64,000 nucleotides of DNA. It comes from Pontederia crassipes (taxonomy: Eukaryota > Streptophyta > Magnoliopsida > Commelinales > Pontederiaceae). The DNA lies in contig CM060198.1 in assembly GCA_030549335.1 (NCBI GenBank), positions 58,228,771 through 58,292,770 of the forward strand, in the 5' to 3' direction. Positions 60,601-64,000 of this stretch are shown here, piece by piece. How positions within the stretch are numbered: the first letter of the stretch is position 1; each line of letters opens with the position of its first letter. The notes under the pieces were generated by a model. It saw only the letters and a list, made by a program, of their open reading frames with translations. It ran no database searches and had not been told where the DNA came from. Position numbers and translations under genes: made by a program.

Positions 60601-60960
60601 TCTGACGATATAATTACCAACAATCATAAATGTGATTATGTCTATGCAGCTTCTTACTTTGTGTTCCTGGCCACTGTTGCGGCCTTCACCGGACAGCACA
60701 TAGTCAGAAGACTTATCGTGCTCCTTGGCCGGGCATCCTTGATCATCTTCGTATTAGCTCTGACCATTTTTGTTAGTGCAATCAGTTTAGGTAACAGAAA
60801 ATTCTTTCTCATCCCAATTTCATTTACTTGAAAGAAGTCCTTCAGGCTGTGAAGTTCTCTTATTCTGAATGCTGTAGGTGGCGTTGGCATAGCACATATG
60901 GTGGAGAAGTTGGAAAGACATGACCATATGGGTTTCGAAAATCTGTGCTATCATCCCTAA
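57665..60960 (+). CDS. Sulfite exporter TauE/SafE family membrane protein
   Basis: Twelve exons (57665-57886, 58018-58177, 58457-58657, 58749-58813, 58903-58936, 59138-59217, 59300-59386, 59492-59542, 59675-59896, 60410-60503, 60650-60790, 60878-60960) encode 405 residues; all introns are GT-AG and all phases match. The start [15 protein letters not shown] gives a signal peptide or first span. The first TauE half (exons 2-3) has [23 protein letters not shown], the glycine-rich family motif, and [23 protein letters not shown]. The second half (exons 9-11) repeats it as [21 protein letters not shown]. The C-terminus [13 protein letters not shown] is the plant family ending. A cytosolic linker (exons 4-6) separates the halves. 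Bacterial relatives export sulfite or organosulfonates; plant members are membrane proteins of uncertain substrate. A MITE sits in intron 9. Confidence 0.92.
59990..60286. mobile_element. MITE in intron 9 of the TauE/SafE gene
   Basis: The left end GGGGCCGTTTGGTTTGCGAAT is the near-complement of the right end ATTCGCGAACCAAACGGCACC, a terminal inverted repeat of about 21 bp. TTA occurs immediately outside both ends (59987-59989 and 60287-60289), which fits the three-base target duplication of Tourist (PIF/Harbinger) MITEs. The ends are slightly unequal, so an hAT-type MITE is not excluded. It contains no coding sequence. Confidence 0.7.
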
Positions 60961-61804
60961 ATATCACAACACTGATCTGAACATGGCAGGGTGATATTAT
61001 AATTTTCATTATTTCAGTCCATATTAATTTACTTGTACTCGTTTGAGTGAACAGTCTTCTTGTAAGGTGGTAAAGCACTTCATCTTGTAGCTAAAAGAGT
61101 GATTCTTTCGATCCATATTCATTTCCTGATATGCAAAAAATGTGTCTGTCACAACTGAACAACGGACATGAGGGCATCAAAAGAAGAAGAAAAAAGAAAA
61201 AAAAAAACCCATCACTGAACGTTCTCATCTGATGGCAAGAGTAAAACTCGTCACTCGTATTCCTCTATGTTTCAGGACAGATGACATTGCCATAAAGTGT
61301 TTAAATTCCTAATCATTTTTTCAATCTTTGATCGAAGATTATCAGGCACTTTGTTGCCATGCATTAGTTTTACGTAATTATAAACTCTTGTTAAGATCTC
61401 ATTTGCCATCCTACTCCATTTGTTAATCTTGGCACAGTTTATCCTATCCACTGGTTCCTTCCTTTCTTGTTAATCATGGTTGGACATTTTGGATGCCAAG
61501 TTAAAAATACAAATCATCTCGAGATGATCCAAAGTTTTCTCAACTTAAACACAAAACAGGAAATGTGACTCATTTGAGATTATAAAAGAAAAAATATATA
61601 TTACTAAGATATGCTGCTATATAATAGCCTTCAACTAGACTAAATATCATAATGATTTTTTTTTTGCCAACTCAGTAAAGGGGTTAATAAATCCTAGAAT
61701 AAGCTTTATTTTCTCTCACTATGTTCTTATAATGAGAACAAGAATGTTGTAAGGTGGAGGTAAGAAGATGATTATAAAGAAAAAAAAAAAAACAAAGTGA
61801 AACT
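60961..61804. other. Intergenic region between convergent TauE/SafE and F-box genes
   Basis: It should hold the 3' UTRs of both genes. Two A-rich runs (61184-61207, 61780-61792) are present. No other gene is seen. Confidence 0.5.
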
Positions 61805-62953
61805 TTATGGAGTGACGAGGGTGTTTGCGCAAGCGAATATTGTGGGCACTTCTTCACTGTAATCGATCTGTTGCAGCAGCACATCAAAAGTTCCTCTTCT
61901 CAGGTTGTATGCAACAATCTTCTTACTATCCATCGTACACATCACGAGCCTGTCATCATCATCATCACCGTCATCCTCCTCGCACACGACCAGCCAAGAA
62001 AAATCGTCGATCACGTACAGCGCCCCAGGAATCATCTCTGGTCCAGGGCGCAGCTCCAATTCCCGACCATGGACCTTCACGAGAAGGTCCCATACGCGAA
62101 CGCTGTGCAGCAAGACCCATCCCGACCGGTCGCCCGCCATCTCCAGCACTTCCAGCGCTCCCAGCATCCTCGTCTCCGGGCAGAGCCTGCACCGGAGCAA
62201 GCGAAGGCGTCCCCTCGATTCGTAGAGCTGGATGTTGTAGAAGTAACGCGACCCGTACAGGGGCGGACGGGGTGTCTTATCGTCGACGCGCCACTGCTCG
62301 ATGCTGAACGACATGACTGACGCGTCGTCGTCGTCCAACCAGTACACGGACCCGCCGCAGAAGCAACTGCAGGATGGGAGAGAAGAGCCCACCAACTTTC
62401 CTGCCGGCGCCCCGACGGGCTTGATGGTCTCCACGGAGTTGTCCTCGCTGCGGTACACTTTGATCTCGGCGGAATCGTGGGACGCGAGGACGACCCTGTA
62501 GTGGACAGACCTGGACGGGTCGAACGCCAGAACCGCGCTGCAGCACTCGACGTCCGGCAGGATCCTGTGCTGCCTGGTCGTCGGGTTGCACACCCACCGA
62601 CGCCACGAGCGCGCGGACTCGTCGAAGCCCCGGCCGAGGAGGAGCCCGTTGCAGCACTGGAGGACGCAGTTGTCTCTGTAGTTCGGGATGGCGCACGGCT
62701 CGGGGAACGCGGACGACACGCCGCGGGCGAGGGGGGAAGAGACGTCGTACATCTTGTCGGAACGCGGAGAGACATTGCAGAGCACTCCCGCGACCCCGTG
62801 GGGATTGCGACGCGTGTGGGCGGCGACGAAGAAAGGGGTCGATAGGAGGTCGTGCCACCGCTTGCAGACGGACTTGAAGCGGATGACGGCTCTCGGCGGC
62901 AACCATGACATGATCTCTTCGACGACGTCGCCGGCGCCGGACAACGAGGCCAT
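61805..62953 (-). CDS. F-box protein with F-box-associated (FBA/kelch-like) domain
   Basis: A single exon encodes 382 residues from the ATG at 62953; eight further codons upstream open with TTG and are not credible. Residues 9-48 (VVEEIMSWLPPRAVIRFKSVCKRWHDLLSTPFF) are an F-box, the Skp1-binding part of an SCF E3 ligase. The following region has the family landmarks LQCCNGLLLGRG, WVCNPTTRQHRILP, LAFDPSRSVHYRVV and a SCFCGGSVYWLDDDD segment, typical of plant F-box-associated interaction domains that bind the target. A short acidic run (EEDDGDDDDD) lies near residue 330. The target is unknown. GC content is high compared with flanks, as with other single-exon genes here. It converges on the TauE/SafE gene. 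Confidence 0.9.
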   Translation of the reverse strand: MASLSGAGDVVEEIMSWLPPRAVIRFKSVCKRWHDLLSTPFFVAAHTRRNPHGVAGVLCNVSPRSDKMYDVSSPLARGVSSAFPEPCAIPNYRDNCVLQCCNGLLLGRGFDESARSWRRWVCNPTTRQHRILPDVECCSAVLAFDPSRSVHYRVVLASHDSAEIKVYRSEDNSVETIKPVGAPAGKLVGSSLPSCSCFCGGSVYWLDDDDASVMSFSIEQWRVDDKTPRPPLYGSRYFYNIQLYESRGRLRLLRCRLCPETRMLGALEVLEMAGDRSGWVLLHSVRVWDLLVKVHGRELELRPGPEMIPGALYVIDDFSWLVVCEEDDGDDDDDRLVMCTMDSKKIVAYNLRRGTFDVLLQQIDYSEEVPTIFACANTLVTP

Positions 62954-64000
62954 CCTCCTCTGCCTGGTTTCCGCCAAAACAATGGAGAGGTAATAGTTTT
63001 ATTGCATGGAGACCAAGAGTTGGACTTGGATTTGTAGTCTATTTCTAACTCTTCCATGAAAAATTCCTTTAAACAGGAATTTGTTTAAATCAAGTCTGAA
63101 GCAAATTAGAAAAAAAAAGATAGTTTTATTTCCTTTATTACTTTTTCTCTTTTCTTATGCACATGCAATTATAATATAATTATTACCATATTTCCTAGAA
63201 TTCATGTTACCCACCTTAATAATAATATAAATCATGAATAAATATTTTTTTAAAACGATCAATAAGACGAATATTACCCGATTATATGTGCATACAGCAT
63301 CCCAAACTGATTCTTAAACTATTCTTTGCTCTTCGCTTTTTTTTTTTTTAAAAAAATTTCTTTTACAGGTCTCGGCGGCTTCTTCTTCGAGAGAAGAATT
63401 ATTTATTCCAATTGACCGTAAATCTTATTGGCTTAATTAATCTCAAGTCCTAATGGGCCATTTTATCATGGGCTGGACGTCACAGCCCATAAACATATGC
63501 ACATTTTAAGTGCAATTTTTAGCTCTCGTCCGATGCCCTATGGGTTGATTCCGCACAATTCCGAACACATTATTTCTTATCACCCCTTTTTTTAATATTA
63601 AATTAATCGAGTACTAATAATTTAAATACCAATGAAGGAAACTTTATTGTTAATGGTTGAATTCAAAAACATTTTTTTTGTAAGCCCGTTTGTTAACCAT
63701 GCGCGTTTGCATGAATAATGAATTTTCTGAACTTAGTTGCATCACAGGGACAAAATGAGTTGCTGCTTAACGATAATAAAAAGTTGGCTCCAAAGAGCGT
63801 TTGACTATATACATCATATTTATTATTAAAAGTTGCCTGCCTAAGTTTATATGTTTTTTTATTATTTTTTTTCACTTGCCACTCTACTATTCGGACAACG
63901 GCGCCTACACACATAACCCCTGCGGTGCCACGAAGAACGCACTCTCACCAGCCTACCGGTTGGAGGAATGACACTTCTATCGTTGTACTAATTTGATGTC
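62954..64000. other. F-box promoter and AT-rich intergenic DNA to the window end
   Basis: No gene is visible. TGGGCC/AGCCCA motifs cluster at 63454-63490 and may belong to a gene outside the window or to the F-box gene. The minus-strand frame near 63693-63914 has no family features. Confidence 0.45.

Noticed and set aside
62954-62977. Upstream extension of the F-box protein
   Set aside because: The codon at 62977 is TTG, not ATG. The ATG at 62953 is in good context.
1-64000. CRISPR arrays, operons, rRNA and tRNA genes
   Set aside because: No regularly spaced direct repeats with unique spacers and no tRNA- or rRNA-like sequence was seen; the window is plant nuclear DNA.

Overview
The window is nuclear DNA from a flowering plant, most likely a monocot. 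The coding regions are interrupted by GT-AG introns. Several are very GC-rich (the P-loop kinase-like gene, the ZIP transporters, the RING gene, the F-box gene) and sit in strongly AT-rich, repeat-filled intergenic DNA, as is common in commelinid monocots. All recognisable products are plant nuclear families. The species cannot be named from sequence alone; Zingiberales-like is only a guess. Nothing prokaryotic, organellar or viral was seen.

Layout. 1-8.3 kb is repeat territory: a decayed region ending in a CACTA-type terminus (3405), a dead LINE ORF1-like relic with a DUF4283-type domain (3745-4325), a degenerate ~70-bp tandem array (5525-5940), an LTR-like block and AT-rich filler. 8.3-8.9 kb holds a single-exon P-loop NTPase on the minus strand. 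10.2-18 kb is a tandem segmental duplication carrying two ZIP metal-transporter genes on the minus strand (10369-12150 and 15103-16655). 18-33.7 kb is a gene-poor, AT-rich stretch with TIR elements, a three-unit tandem repeat and an LTR-like fragment with GC hairpins. 33.9-35.0 kb is a BOI-type RING E3 ligase. 35-43 kb is again gene-free, with G-box motifs, a purine-biased block, a ~190-bp tandem repeat and a TIR element.

43.4-63 kb is a gene-dense block: an ANP32-like acidic LRR protein, a PERK-type receptor kinase (8 exons), U1-70K of the U1 snRNP (10 exons), a TauE/SafE membrane protein (12 exons) and an F-box protein on the minus strand. For each multi-exon gene I checked exon phases by arithmetic and every junction keeps frame.

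The genes do not form a pathway; this is ordinary plant gene order. The most informative point is the ZIP pair. The upstream-strand copy (15103-16655) has a signal peptide, a His-rich cytosolic loop and a TATA box. The other copy is intact in frame but has lost the whole His-rich loop (19 residues), 12 residues of its N-terminal region and the ~70-bp segment carrying the TATA box. This looks like a duplicate diverging in regulation and metal sensing. I found no convincing previously unknown biological system.
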